From assembly GCA_903931945.1 (NCBI GenBank), contig CAIZEI010000178.1, positions 1 through 63,120 of the forward strand: 63,120 bases of DNA, written 5' to 3'. This DNA comes from an uncultured Hyphomicrobiales bacterium (GTDB lineage Bacteria > Pseudomonadota > Alphaproteobacteria > Rhizobiales > Beijerinckiaceae). A program made the translations under genes and the position numbers. Position 1 is the first letter of the stretch. Each line of letters opens with the position of its first letter. The notes beneath the pieces were generated by a model that did not search any database, was not told where the DNA came from, and was given only the letters and a program-made list of their open reading frames with translations. Positions 45,551-54,884 of this stretch are shown here, piece by piece.

Positions 45551-46516
45551 TCAGCCCAGAAAACCCTGTTCGCGATACCAGCGCTCGGCGCCTGGATGCA
45601 GCGGCACGTCCATCGGCGTTGCTGCGGTTTCGCTGCCAATCTGGCGAATGCCTTCATGCGTTCCGCTCTCCCATGGCATATCGTCATGGCGCGCGCCGAA
45701 GGCGGCGGCGACATCATATGCGACCTTGTCAGGGAGGGACGCGCGGGCATAGAGTGGCCAACCACTAAAATCGATACAAGTATGCCCCGCCGGGAAGAAG
45801 TCGAAACGGCCCGATTTCAGGGGACCGTGCCGCCAGCCGAGCTTGCTCAGATGCGCCAGCTCATCCGCTTCGAGATCGAGTGGCGACATGCCATTGGCCA
45901 CGCCGACGCGCAACCAGGTCGAGATGCCTTCATCGAACACAGCGTCGAGGGAGCCATCGACAATCCGGTCGAGGCGGCGCTTGTCGCCGGGCCCGCCGCA
46001 GGGATGCACCTTGCCGCCCCAGGATTCGATTTGCGCAATGCTGGTTCCGTGAAAGGCGAATATTTGATTGACGAGCGCGCGCGTCGAGTGCGTCGGGTCC
46101 TCACGCAGCGAGAATTGCAGGGGATATTTCGCCTTGATGACATCGCGCAGGGTTTTAAAACCAAGCTTGTCGCGGAAGGCGATGACGAACCGATCGAAAC
46201 TCGGATAGTTGCCAATGATGCGCAGATCAAGCGGCGTGTCGAAAATGCCGGTTCCGCGATAGGCCTGGGTCAGCATCGCGGAGGGATTGACAAAGGCCAT
46301 GTCAACATCGCCGCGCGCGACAGATTTCGCCATGATCGCCGAGCCCGAGGCGAGCTTCAGCGAGGGGACGAAAGTCTCGCCGCCGCCGCTGCCAACCGAG
46401 ATGCACATGTCGCGGTTGCCGCCATATTTGATGGAGGGATCGCCAGCGATATGGAGGCCAAGCTCCCACAAGATTTTGGTTCGCTTGAAATTGGCGCCAT
46501 GTGGCAGCGGTTCCAT
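45551..46516 (-). CDS. TAXI-family TRAP-type solute receptor lacking an obvious signal peptide
   Basis: 321 residues with TAXI-family blocks GDPSIKYGGNRDMCISVGSGGGE, then VARGDVDMAFVNPSAMLTQAYRG and RIIGNYPSFDRFVIAFRD. TAXI receptors bind glutamate-like or other carboxylates and pair with a fused TRAP permease. Here the N-terminus MEPLPHGANFKRTK has no signal peptide, which is unusual for a periplasmic receptor; the export signal may have been lost or the protein may act inside the cell. Followed by the TctC-like gene 7 bp on. Confidence 0.78.
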   Translation of the reverse strand: MEPLPHGANFKRTKILWELGLHIAGDPSIKYGGNRDMCISVGSGGGETFVPSLKLASGSAIMAKSVARGDVDMAFVNPSAMLTQAYRGTGIFDTPLDLRIIGNYPSFDRFVIAFRDKLGFKTLRDVIKAKYPLQFSLREDPTHSTRALVNQIFAFHGTSIAQIESWGGKVHPCGGPGDKRRLDRIVDGSLDAVFDEGISTWLRVGVANGMSPLDLEADELAHLSKLGWRHGPLKSGRFDFFPAGHTCIDFSGWPLYARASLPDKVAYDVAAAFGARHDDMPWESGTHEGIRQIGSETAATPMDVPLHPGAERWYREQGFLG

Positions 46517-46654
46517 GGTTCACTCCCTGTCGCCCGAATTGGCGTTGGTATGGATTTGCCAGTTATGCCGCGCAGGGGCAAGGGGGGCGAGCAGCGGCGG
46601 CATGACGCCGCTTCCCACTTGCCTTGCGGCGCAAGTCCAGCCATTTTACCCACA

Positions 46655-47317
46655 ATGAGCAAAAGCCATCCCGCCCCCGGATTGCTGCGCGTGGCGGGGC
46701 CGCGCGACGGGCCTGTCCGCCTGCCAAGCCGCGCGGCGGGACTGAAGATTGGCCTGTTTGGCGGGTCGTTCAATCCTCCGCATGAGGGCCACAGGCTGGC
46801 GAGCCTGATCGCGCTGTCACGCCTCGGTCTTGACCGGATTTGGTGGATCGTGACGCCGGGCAATCCGCTCAAAAGCAACCAGAACATGCCCTCGCTGGAA
46901 TCGCGCATGGCGGCGGCGCGGAGCGTATCGCGGCATCCAAGGATCGATGTCACCGGTTTCGAGGCCGAAATTGGAGTTCGCTATACATGCGACACGGTCG
47001 CCTGGTTGCGCCAGCGCTGCCCCGATACGCAATTTGTCTGGATCATGGGGGCGGACAATCTCGCGAGCTTTCATCGCTGGCGCAACTGGCGCGATATTGC
47101 GGCAATGGCGGCCATCGCGGTCATAGACCGCCCGGCCTCGACGCTTCGGGCGACGCATTCGCCGGCGGGTCAGTTTCTGTCGCGTTTCCGCCTTCGTGAA
47201 CACGAGGCGAGGGGCCTGACAGCGCATGGAACGCCGGCGTTCGTGTTTCTGCATGGTCCACGCAGCGAAATGTCTTCGACGCAATTGCGGTCGCAGGACA
47301 TTCGCGCCAAAAGCTGA
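46655..47317 (+). CDS. nadD: Nicotinate-mononucleotide adenylyltransferase
   Basis: 220 residues from the ATG at 46655; the much longer in-frame ORF upstream is antisense to the receptor genes and rejected. Nucleotidyltransferase motif GLFGGSFNPPHEGHR (HxGH type), ISRLGLD-like text and WWIVTPGNPLK, then MGADNLASFHRW near 135 and the closing motif SSTQLRSQ. It makes deamido-NAD in NAD synthesis. Start of the conserved nadD-rsfS-rlmH block. Confidence 0.92.
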   Translation: MSKSHPAPGLLRVAGPRDGPVRLPSRAAGLKIGLFGGSFNPPHEGHRLASLIALSRLGLDRIWWIVTPGNPLKSNQNMPSLESRMAAARSVSRHPRIDVTGFEAEIGVRYTCDTVAWLRQRCPDTQFVWIMGADNLASFHRWRNWRDIAAMAAIAVIDRPASTLRATHSPAGQFLSRFRLREHEARGLTAHGTPAFVFLHGPRSEMSSTQLRSQDIRAKS

Positions 47318-47370
47318 AATGCTGCGCTGCCGCCTTCAGCCTTGAACTTTCCACGATTCAGCCCCATGAT

Positions 47371-47874
47371 ATGGCCGCTCGCCATTCTGCGGACCCCGGA
47401 GGCAAGACCAAGCTGACTTCAATTATTCACAGCGAGGCGGCGTTGACGCCCTCTCATTCGCTCGGCGGCGCCAGGACCGCTCCGATCCCCAAGTCATCGA
47501 CTGTCGTGGCTACGGATACCGGTAAAATGGTTCGCAGCATCCTCCACAGCCTTGAGGACGCCAAAGCCGAAGATATTGTCTCGATTGATTTGCGCGGCAA
47601 AACGTCGATTGCCGATATGTTGCTGATGGCGAGCGGGCGCTCGACCGTTCATGTGGGCGCCATTGCCGAGCATGTTGTCAAGGCATGCAAGGAGGCGGGG
47701 CTGGCTGCGCCGCGAGTCGAGGGAATGCCTGCCTGCGACTGGGTGCTGATCGATGCGCATGACGTGATTGTGCATGTGTTTCGACCCGAGGTGCGCCAGT
47801 TCTACAATCTTGAGAAGCTTTGGGGCGGCGACCGGCCCGCGGAAATCGGCGCGCCTGGTCGCAAGGCGGTCTGA
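47371..47874 (+). CDS. rsfS: Ribosome silencing factor RsfS/YbeB
   Basis: 167 residues. The core domain starts near residue 53 (MVRSILHSLEDAKAEDIV) and shows IDLRGKTSIADMLLMASGRS, HVGAIAEHVV and DWVLIDAHDVIVHVF, all characteristic. It binds L14 and keeps 50S subunits apart in stationary phase. The first 50 residues are a low-complexity extension found in other rhizobial homologues; a start nearer the core (ATG at 47527) cannot be excluded. Confidence 0.9.
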   Translation: MAARHSADPGGKTKLTSIIHSEAALTPSHSLGGARTAPIPKSSTVVATDTGKMVRSILHSLEDAKAEDIVSIDLRGKTSIADMLLMASGRSTVHVGAIAEHVVKACKEAGLAAPRVEGMPACDWVLIDAHDVIVHVFRPEVRQFYNLEKLWGGDRPAEIGAPGRKAV

Positions 47875-47884
47875 GCAGGCTCCC

Positions 47885-48367
47885 ATGCGGCTGGTTCTGG
47901 CCTGCGTCGGCAGGCTCAAGGCAGGTCCTGAACGTGAGATCGCCACGCGCTATCTGATGCGCGCGGCCGCCGGCGCTCGCGCGATAGGCCTGACGGGGGT
48001 CGATTTACGCGAGATCGACGAGAGCCGCAGCCGCCGTCCGGAAGATCGCCGCGTCGAAGAAGCCAAAGCGTTACGCGCGCTCATAGCGCCAGGCGCTCGC
48101 GTAATCGCGCTGGACGAGCGCGGCGGCGCCCTGACGAGCGAACGCTTTGCAGCCGACATCGGGCGGGCGCGGGACGCGGGCGCCGCCGGTTATGTCCTCG
48201 CCATTGGCGGGGCGGATGGTTTCGATCCGGAGTTTCGTGAGTCTGCGCACTTGACCATTGCATTTGGCGCGATGACATGGCCGCATCAGCTGGCGCGAAT
48301 CATGGCGGCCGAACAGCTTTATCGCGCGACGACAATACTTGCGGGCCACCCCTATCACCGCGCGTGA
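47885..48367 (+). CDS. rlmH: 23S rRNA pseudouridine-1915 methyltransferase
   Basis: 160 residues, full length SPOUT methyltransferase. VLACVGRLKAGPE at the N-terminus, ALDERGGALTSERFA near 72, LAIGGADGFDPEF in the SAM-binding knot and MTWPHQLARIMAAEQLYRA with HPYHRA at the end. It methylates m3-pseudouridine 1915 in helix 69 of 23S rRNA. ATG at 47885, 10 bp after rsfS. Confidence 0.94.
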   Translation: MRLVLACVGRLKAGPEREIATRYLMRAAAGARAIGLTGVDLREIDESRSRRPEDRRVEEAKALRALIAPGARVIALDERGGALTSERFAADIGRARDAGAAGYVLAIGGADGFDPEFRESAHLTIAFGAMTWPHQLARIMAAEQLYRATTILAGHPYHRA

Positions 48368-48393
48368 TCCGGTGACGAAGACGAGGACAGAAG

Positions 48394-49707
48394 ATGCGCC
48401 TGAGCGGCGTAAGCAAACGCAAGAATGCGGGCATGGCTCTGGCGGTCGCGGCGCTTGGCCTGTTTCTGCGCGCCTCTGCGTTGCACGCGCAAACGCCTCC
48501 AGGGCAAACGGAGGCGGGTCCTGAAGAGCTTAAACTGCGCGGAATTGAGGACTCTCTCAAGGCAGGCGATGACGAAAGACGGCGCGCCGAGGCGCGTGTC
48601 GAGCGCGAGCGCAATGACCGGGCCAGACTTGAACAGGGGCTGATTGACACAACAGCGCGCGAACGCGCCGCCGAAACCCAGGTCGCGGCGACTGAAAAGC
48701 GGCTCGACACCGCGCTCGCCAGCGAGGAAGCGATTCGCCGTTCGCTCGATGGCCGGCGCGACACCATTGCCGATGTGCTGGCCGCATTACAGCGAATCGG
48801 GCGCAAACCTCCGCCTGCCGTGCTCGCCTCGCCCGACGATATCCTGCGCGCCGTGCGGGCCTCGATGTTGCTCGGCGCGGTGTTGCCGGAATTGCGCGCA
48901 GAGACCGAAGCGCTCGCGTCCGACCTGGAAGATTTGATCAAGGTGCGGAAAGGCGTCGCGGATGAACGCCAGCGCCTGGTCGATGAGCAGAATGGACTGA
49001 TCGAAGAACGCCAGCGCCTTGCCGGCCTCGTGGAGGCGCGGCAGGCGGCCCTGGCTGAGGCGCAGGGAGCTTTGGCGGCGGAAAACGCCAAAATGGCCGA
49101 GCTCGCCCGGAAGTCGAGCGATCTCAAAGATTTGATCGCACGCTCGGAACTGGAGTCAGTCGCAGCGGCGCGCGGCGCGGAGGCAGCGCGAAATGCTGAC
49201 GCCAACGCTGGAAAGGCGCCGACAGGCCCTCTGCGCGATCCCGCCCGGCTGGCGCCAGCGATAGCCTTCAATGAGACAAAAGGATCGGTGTTACAGCCAG
49301 TTACAGGCGCACTCGTGCGGGCCTTTGGCGAGTTGGACAGCCTTGGAGCCAAGGCCCGCGGCGTCACCTTTGCAACAAGCGCGAGCGCTGTCGTAACCGC
49401 GCCCTGCGACGGCTGGATTTCTTATTCAGGGCCCTGGCGCAGCTTTGGACAACTCTTGATTATAAATGCGGGTGGTGGATACTATATGGTTCTGGCCGGC
49501 ATGGATCACGTTAACGTGGTTATAGGGCAATTCGTGCTTGCTGGAGAACCGGTCGCCGGAATGGGCGATGGATCGGCTAGAAACGCTGTCACAATTTCGA
49601 TTGGCGCGAACCAGCCGGTCCTCTATGTTGAGTTATGGAAAGACGGATCGACAGTCGATCCAGGCCCTTGGTGGGCGAAGCCGGAAAACGAGAAGGTTCG
49701 CGGATAA
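48394..49707 (+). CDS. EnvC-like murein hydrolase activator (coiled coil plus degenerate M23/LytM)
   Basis: 437 residues. Signal peptide ends near LHAQTP. A long alanine/glutamate/arginine-rich coiled coil fills residues 40-270. A LytM/M23-fold follows from about 290 (LQPVTGALVRAFGE, GDGWISY-like, LLIINAGGGYYMVLAGMDHVN, AGEPVAGMG). The metal ligands of active M23 peptidases are replaced, as in EnvC, so it probably activates an amidase during cell separation. The stop TAA overlaps the ATG of ctpA by one base. Confidence 0.87.
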   Translation: MRLSGVSKRKNAGMALAVAALGLFLRASALHAQTPPGQTEAGPEELKLRGIEDSLKAGDDERRRAEARVERERNDRARLEQGLIDTTARERAAETQVAATEKRLDTALASEEAIRRSLDGRRDTIADVLAALQRIGRKPPPAVLASPDDILRAVRASMLLGAVLPELRAETEALASDLEDLIKVRKGVADERQRLVDEQNGLIEERQRLAGLVEARQAALAEAQGALAAENAKMAELARKSSDLKDLIARSELESVAAARGAEAARNADANAGKAPTGPLRDPARLAPAIAFNETKGSVLQPVTGALVRAFGELDSLGAKARGVTFATSASAVVTAPCDGWISYSGPWRSFGQLLIINAGGGYYMVLAGMDHVNVVIGQFVLAGEPVAGMGDGSARNAVTISIGANQPVLYVELWKDGSTVDPGPWWAKPENEKVRG

Positions 49708-51056
49708 TGCGCAAAATTTCCCTGGTGCTGCTTGGGGCTGTTCTCGGCGCTTCAGCCTTTACCTTTGGCGCGCAAACCCAGATGCTCGCGATCGGCGCCC
49801 GGGCCGCATCGTCCGACACCTACCGGCAGCTTAATCTGCTGGGCGATGTCATCGAAAAAGTCCGCACGGACTATGTCGAAAAACCCGATGAGCAGAAACT
49901 CGTCGAGGCCGCAATCAGCGGAATGCTTGCCTCGCTGGATCCCCATTCGAGTTATATGGACTCCAAGAGCTTTGACGATATGCGTGTACAAACGTCGGGC
50001 AAATTCGGCGGGCTCGGCATCGAAGTCACGCAGGAAGACGGATTTATCAAGGTTGTCACGCCCATTGACGACACCCCTGCCTCCAAGGCCGGCATTCTTT
50101 CGGGTGACCTGATCAGCGCGATCGATGGCGATTCTGTGCAGGGCCTTTCGCTCAATCAGGCTGTCGACAAGATGCGCGGCGCCGTCAATACGTCAGTCAA
50201 GCTCACCATTTTGCGCGGCGAATCCAAGGACAATAAAGAGACCAGGAATTTCACCCTCACGCGCGAGGAAATTCACATCGCCTCCGTCAAGTCCAGCATC
50301 ATGGACGATGTCGGCTATATCCGTATTACCCAGTTCAACGAGCAGGTTGACGAGGGTCTGCGAAAGGCGATGCAGTCGCAATTGAAGGATATTCCCGCCG
50401 ACAAGTTCAAGGGTTTTGTGCTCGATCTGCGGAATAATCCCGGCGGATTGCTCGATCAGTCAATCGCAGTCGTCAATGCCTTTGTCGACCGCGGGGAGAT
50501 TGTTTCAACGCGCGGACGCAATGCGGACGAGACCCAGCGTTACAATGCGCGGCCCGGCAATGACCTTTCGAAAGGCAAGCCGATGGTTGTTCTGATCAAC
50601 GGCGGGTCGGCATCAGCTTCGGAAATCGTTGCGGGCGCATTGCAAGATCACAAACGCGCGACGATCCTGGGCACGCGCTCGTTCGGCAAAGGCTCGGTGC
50701 AGACAATCCTGCCGCTGGGCCAGAACAATGGCGCGCTTCGTTTGACGACAGCGCGTTATTATACGCCGTCTGGCCGTTCCATTCAGGCCAAGGGGATTGC
50801 TCCGGATGTTGAAGTGATCGCCGACGTTCCCGATGAGTTCAAGGGCCGGGATGTCGAATCCAAAGGCGAAGCCTCGCTCAAGGGTCATCTGACGAACGGA
50901 ACGGATGAAGGGAGCGGATCGCAGGCGCTGCCGATTCCGACCGATACCGCCAAGGACAAGCAATTGAACGCGGCCCTTGATTTGCTGCGTGGCGTCAAGC
51001 GGGCGTCCATCACGCCTGGCGATACGCCCAAAGAGCCAGGCAAAGCCGCCAATTGA
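49707..51056 (+). CDS. ctpA: Carboxy-terminal processing protease (S41A)
   Basis: 449 residues from the ATG at 49707 (TAATG overlap). Signal anchor at the N-terminus, PDZ domain near 95-180 (GGLGIEVTQEDGFIKVVTP), then the S41 serine protease with catalytic Ser in GGSASASEIV near 310 and Lys in TRSFGKGSV near 335. It degrades or matures periplasmic proteins including lipoproteins and acts on envelope enzymes. Its partner is presumably the neighbouring EnvC-like protein or the downstream deacetylase-like protein. Followed by a strong terminator. Confidence 0.93.
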   Translation: MRKISLVLLGAVLGASAFTFGAQTQMLAIGARAASSDTYRQLNLLGDVIEKVRTDYVEKPDEQKLVEAAISGMLASLDPHSSYMDSKSFDDMRVQTSGKFGGLGIEVTQEDGFIKVVTPIDDTPASKAGILSGDLISAIDGDSVQGLSLNQAVDKMRGAVNTSVKLTILRGESKDNKETRNFTLTREEIHIASVKSSIMDDVGYIRITQFNEQVDEGLRKAMQSQLKDIPADKFKGFVLDLRNNPGGLLDQSIAVVNAFVDRGEIVSTRGRNADETQRYNARPGNDLSKGKPMVVLINGGSASASEIVAGALQDHKRATILGTRSFGKGSVQTILPLGQNNGALRLTTARYYTPSGRSIQAKGIAPDVEVIADVPDEFKGRDVESKGEASLKGHLTNGTDEGSGSQALPIPTDTAKDKQLNAALDLLRGVKRASITPGDTPKEPGKAAN

Positions 51057-51114
51057 ACGGCCATCTGCATTTTACCAGGTAAATTCGCCTGTATTGATCG
51101 ATCATCTCTCGACG

Positions 51115-51154
51115 AGCCCGACGGATCGCATGACAATGCGCCGTCGGGCTTATT
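51115..51154 (+). terminator. Rho-independent terminator after ctpA
   Basis: A 10-bp stem AGCCCGACGG/CCGTCGGGCT around a 16-nt loop is followed by TTATT. It lies 59 bp after the ctpA stop. Stem GC content and the T-rich tail are appropriate, although the T tract is short. Confidence 0.75.
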
Positions 51155-51172
51155 GATTCGGGACCCGGCGCC

Positions 51173-51273
51173 AGAGCGTTTTCCATCGAAGTGGATACCG
51201 GTTCGCGTTGAGAAAACGCCTTAAATTGTGAATCTGGAAACATTTTACGATCCAACCGGATCGGAAAATGCTC
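51173..51273. repeat. Dispersed palindromic repeat of rhizobial type
   Basis: About 100 bp with nested inverted repeats: outer arms GAGCGTTTTC and GAAAATGCTC, inner GATACCGGTT and AACCGGATC. The wording CGAAGTGGATACCGGTTCG resembles the abundant intergenic palindromes of Bradyrhizobium and relatives, which carry a similar GTGGA-ACCGGTT core. The right arm sits within 30 bp of the next start codon. Confidence 0.6.
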
Positions 51274-51291
51274 CAGGGAACTGGAAGATTG

Positions 51292-52527
51292 ATGGCTGGC
51301 GATGATCTGCATGAGCCGCTGGGACTGGACAGGGACGGCGGCCAGCCAGAACCACGCGATATCGCATGGTCCGCCATCGGTCTTGGCGGATTGGCGGCGC
51401 TCGTTGCCGGAGCCATCGGTTTCGCCATCCTTTTGGATAATGGCATGGGCGGCGAGCCCTTTGCTATCGCCAGAATTGAACCTGCGGCGTCCTCGCCGCC
51501 GCAGGTCGCCCCGCCTCCAGCTTCGACAGCGCCGGCCACCGCAGAGCCGACGGGCACGATCAAGGTCCTGACGCTCAATCAGGCTGACAATGCATCCCGG
51601 ATTGAAGCCGATAGCGGAGTGCGAGTTATCCGTCAGGGCGGTGGAGGGACACCTGGCGGACTGATCATCGAGGTACCCAGGAACCCGGGGATCGAATTGA
51701 ACCCGGCGCCGGATCGCCGGCTTGTTGAAAAAGGAAAATACGGGCCGTTGCCTCGCATCGGAGTTGATGGCGCGCGACCGCTCGAAGTCTATGCGCGTCC
51801 GATGGTCATGTCGCTGGGATCGCCCGCCCACGCGCCGCGCATTGCAATTGTTGTCGGCGGCATGGGCATCAGCGCCGCCGCGACGCGTCAGGCAATTGAG
51901 AAGCTGCCGCCCGATGTCACCTTTGCTTTTGCGCCTTATGGATCGGACTTGCCGGCGCAAGCTGCTCACGCGCGCGCCGAAGGGCATGAAACAGTTTTGC
52001 AACTTCCCATGGATGGGCCCGATGGCTCCGGGTCAAATGGTCCGCGCGCCATCGATCCGGATCTGGCGCCGGACCTGTTGATCGACAGACTTGCGTGGAA
52101 CCTGTCCCGTTTCACGGGATACGTTGGCGTCGAGAATTTTCTGGGGCGTCGGTTTACTGCAAACGAACAATCCATGTCCCTTTTGCTGAAAGAAACCTCC
52201 AGCCGGGGGCTCCTTTATCTTGACGATGGCGCATCGCCACTCAGCATAGCCATGACGCTTGGCGCGGCGCTTCACACATCGGTCGCCCGCGCCAGCGTGG
52301 TCATTGATGCAGATCGATCGCCTGAATCGATCAACGCCGCGCTCGCGCGGCTGGAAGCGGTTGCCCGTGAACGGGGAAGTGCGATAGGAACCATGAGCGC
52401 GCTACCCGCAACTGTCGATCAGACTGCCATTTTCATTCAGGGATTGACAAAACGCGGGGTTGTTCTTGCGCCATTAAGCGCGCTGGCTGCGCCCGCAGCG
52501 GCCCCCGCCGCGATGGGAAGCAGATAA
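51292..52527 (+). CDS. Divergent polysaccharide deacetylase family protein (DUF610-like)
   Basis: 411 residues from the ATG at 51292, behind GGAAG; another ATG 24 bp upstream has no ribosome site. One membrane anchor (about 22-45), a proline-rich linker, then the NodB-like fold: [14 protein letters not shown] near 180, [21 protein letters not shown] and [13 protein letters not shown]. In this family the canonical metal-binding motifs are altered. It is often found with ctpA and an EnvC homologue; a role in peptidoglycan or surface glycan editing is inferred. Confidence 0.85.
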   Translation: MAGDDLHEPLGLDRDGGQPEPRDIAWSAIGLGGLAALVAGAIGFAILLDNGMGGEPFAIARIEPAASSPPQVAPPPASTAPATAEPTGTIKVLTLNQADNASRIEADSGVRVIRQGGGGTPGGLIIEVPRNPGIELNPAPDRRLVEKGKYGPLPRIGVDGARPLEVYARPMVMSLGSPAHAPRIAIVVGGMGISAAATRQAIEKLPPDVTFAFAPYGSDLPAQAAHARAEGHETVLQLPMDGPDGSGSNGPRAIDPDLAPDLLIDRLAWNLSRFTGYVGVENFLGRRFTANEQSMSLLLKETSSRGLLYLDDGASPLSIAMTLGAALHTSVARASVVIDADRSPESINAALARLEAVARERGSAIGTMSALPATVDQTAIFIQGLTKRGVVLAPLSALAAPAAAPAAMGSR

Positions 52528-52553
52528 AGTCGGGCGCCGCCTGGAGACCGGTC

Positions 52554-53051
52554 ATGTTGCATCCGCCCTATCGTCCCTGTGTCGGCATCATGCTGATCAA
52601 TCAAGCAGGACTTGTTTTTATCGGGCGCCGCAAGGACAAGCATCTGGGGGAGCATGTTGATGCCGGGCATGAATGGCAAATGCCGCAGGGCGGGATAGAC
52701 GAGGGCGAATCCCCGCTGGCGGCCTGCATGCGCGAATTGCGAGAGGAAACGGGCGTCGAACGCGCTTCAGTTCTCGCCGAGGCGACCGATTGGTACGCCT
52801 ATGACCTGCCGGAAGACGTTTCGGAAAAAGCCTGGAGCGGGCGCTATCGCGGACAAAGGCAAAAATGGTTCGCCCTGCGTTTCCTTGGCAGAGATAGCGA
52901 GATCGACATCGATGCGCCGCACGGCCACAAGCCTGAATTTGACGCTTGGCGCTGGGAGCGAATGGAGCGATTGCCCGATCTGATCATTCCATTCAAACGG
53001 CAGGTCTACGAAAACGTGGTCAGGGATTTCGCGCGCTTCGCGGCGCCGTAA
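52554..53051 (+). CDS. rppH: RNA pyrophosphohydrolase (Nudix)
   Basis: 165 residues. Nudix box [23 protein letters not shown] near 48-70 is complete when read in two parts, and WQMPQGG precedes it, as in RppH. It removes pyrophosphate from the 5' end of mRNA and so starts decay. The gene follows the deacetylase by 26 bp in the usual alphaproteobacterial order. Confidence 0.93.
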   Translation: MLHPPYRPCVGIMLINQAGLVFIGRRKDKHLGEHVDAGHEWQMPQGGIDEGESPLAACMRELREETGVERASVLAEATDWYAYDLPEDVSEKAWSGRYRGQRQKWFALRFLGRDSEIDIDAPHGHKPEFDAWRWERMERLPDLIIPFKRQVYENVVRDFARFAAP

Positions 53052-53082
53052 GATGTTCGGCGATCCCTGAATTGCGCGCCAT

Positions 53083-54168
53083 TCATTCCGGCGCGTAGAC
53101 GAGAATACAACCGCCGCAAGGTCCGTCCGCTGCTGTTGTGGGCAAATAGAGACGGTGACTGTCAAGGCTGACAGCGAGTGAATGGGCGCCTTTGGACGTT
53201 GGTATTTTTTGCACGAGGGCCCGCGTTGCTATGTCGATCACCTTGATCGCCGATCCGCCGGGAACATTGGTTGACGCTGCATAATATTGGCCGACGCCGG
53301 GGTCGGCGGCAGTCTCTCCGGCGCCGCCGAGATCTGCTGCATATTGGCTGGCCTTGCCGCTCGCAATATCAAAGACAGCCAGTTCCGCGCCGGGTTTTGC
53401 GGAGCCCGCCCTGGCTGCGCTGCAACCCAGAAAAATGGTCGTTTGCGACACGATCGTCAGCGAATGCGGCGTGCAGTGCTCGATTTTGTGCAAGGCTACA
53501 ATCTTGCCGGTCGCCGGATCGGTTTGCGCCAGTGCGCCGCTGTTTTCCTCGCCGCGCATGACCGGCACGTCGGTATAGAACGTGCCGGTTGGCGCATGAT
53601 AAGCGGAACGCTCAAGACTTTCTGCAGCTTCGGCAACCGGCAATCTGGCCGTGATCGCGTGGTCGGGGCGCGCGGAAATCAAAGTCAGGAATGGCGGTTG
53701 GTCATTGGGATTTGCGACAATGACGATTTGAGTCTTCGGATCGAAAGCCATTTCAGCGGCGCGGTTTTTCCCGCCAGTTGCAATTGTGGATGTAACTTTC
53801 CGGCTGACGGGATCGATAATCTTGATGGAGCTGTCGCCATCGCTGACCCATATTTCAGCGCCATCGTTCACCAGAACGATGCCGTTCGGGCCGGATCGAT
53901 CGCCAGAATCCGCCAGACCCACGAAGCCTGAAACGCGCGACAGGAATGTATCGGTCTTGGTGTCGAAGATATCGAGGGACCGGTTATCTTTGTCGGCAAA
54001 GTATCCAAGACGCGATTTTTGATCGATGACAACGCCCCCGAAGGACGTCACTTTCTCACCGGGAATCGCGATCGCTCCGGCCTGCTTCAGATTTTTCGCC
54101 GATGCGGAAAAGGGTAGGGAACAGGACGCGAGGAGGAGAAAGGGCAGAATCTTCAGGGTTGATCGCAT
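53083..54168 (-). CDS. Secreted YncE/YVTN-type beta-propeller protein
   Basis: 361 residues. A signal peptide ends near SASAKN. Repeats such as VSGFVGLADSGDRSGPNGIVLVNDGAEIWVSDGD and KVIDIATRALVQKIPTSKGAHSLAVSLDSHRLYLPT, quoted here in shortened blocks of the same kind, mark a seven-bladed propeller of the YncE/cytochrome-cd1-like family. No heme or catalytic motif is visible. It may bind a ligand or act as scaffold. Not clearly related in sequence to the Vgb-like propeller at 5846. It is 69 bp upstream of, and reads away from, nothing essential; its role is unknown. Confidence 0.72.
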   Translation of the reverse strand: MRSTLKILPFLLLASCSLPFSASAKNLKQAGAIAIPGEKVTSFGGVVIDQKSRLGYFADKDNRSLDIFDTKTDTFLSRVSGFVGLADSGDRSGPNGIVLVNDGAEIWVSDGDSSIKIIDPVSRKVTSTIATGGKNRAAEMAFDPKTQIVIVANPNDQPPFLTLISARPDHAITARLPVAEAAESLERSAYHAPTGTFYTDVPVMRGEENSGALAQTDPATGKIVALHKIEHCTPHSLTIVSQTTIFLGCSAARAGSAKPGAELAVFDIASGKASQYAADLGGAGETAADPGVGQYYAASTNVPGGSAIKVIDIATRALVQKIPTSKGAHSLAVSLDSHRLYLPTTAADGPCGGCILVYAPE

Positions 54169-54237
54169 CTCATCCTCCCGGTTGTCGGCGCCTCCGGCGC
54201 TCCCGGGGCGGTTTATTGATTGAATGTTGCGCCAGAT

Positions 54238-54636
54238 TCAGGAATTGGGCAATCGCGCGTCAGCCTCAATCTCCACTTTCATTTCCGGCCTCAGCAAACC
54301 GGAAATCACAAAAATTGATGAAGCCGGACGTATCGTGGCAAAAACCTCGCCCTGAACCTCGCAAACGGTCTGAAGAAAGTCAGCATTCGTGACAAAGGTT
54401 CGCAGCCGGACAATGTCTTCAAGAACTGCGCCGCATTGCGCCAGCGTCGCCGCAAAGGTTTTGTAGATGTTGCGGGCTTGCGCGGCGACATCCTCCGGCA
54501 TCGTCATGGTCGCGTAATCATATCCCGTAGTGCCGGAAATATGAACAATCCCGCAGTCTACAACAGCGCGCGAGTAGCCATATTGCAGCTCGAAAGGCGA
54601 ACCGGTGGAAATCAGTTTTCGTTTCGAAGGCGACAT
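54238..54636 (-). CDS. RidA-family (YjgF/UK114) protein
   Basis: 132 residues, a trimer-forming chorismate-mutase-like fold: HISGTTGYDYA near 33, IYKTFAATLAQCGAVLEDIVRLRTF near 57-80 (in two parts) and RPASSIFVISGLLRPEMKVEIEADA at the end. RidA hydrolyses enamine/imine intermediates released by PLP enzymes; the catalytic arginine is expected in the RPASS segment, where Arg is present. Some members are catabolic paralogues with other substrates. Not linked to an obvious operon. Confidence 0.88.
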   Translation of the reverse strand: MSPSKRKLISTGSPFELQYGYSRAVVDCGIVHISGTTGYDYATMTMPEDVAAQARNIYKTFAATLAQCGAVLEDIVRLRTFVTNADFLQTVCEVQGEVFATIRPASSIFVISGLLRPEMKVEIEADARLPNS

Positions 54637-54884
54637 CCCAAATCCCTCTGCTTCTGAATTGTGAACCGCCGGGGAAATCGGGAGCTAACTGCGTTTGGGC
54701 TTTGACACCAACCGAAAAGCGATCGCGATGGGCATTGTTTTCACTCTGGACCGGAAGATCGCCCGGCGCTGTTTCAACGCCGATGAACTCTTCGAGGATA
54801 ATGCGGGGGGCGCTCGGCGTTTGATCTGTCGAGACCGGGTTACGCCGGCATACACGAGGCGTCTGGAGTCCCGGATTCCTTATA

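Noticed and set aside
45542-46654. 591-codon plus-strand frame ending as nadD
   Set aside because: Only the last 220 codons are nadD; the part before is antisense to two receptor genes.
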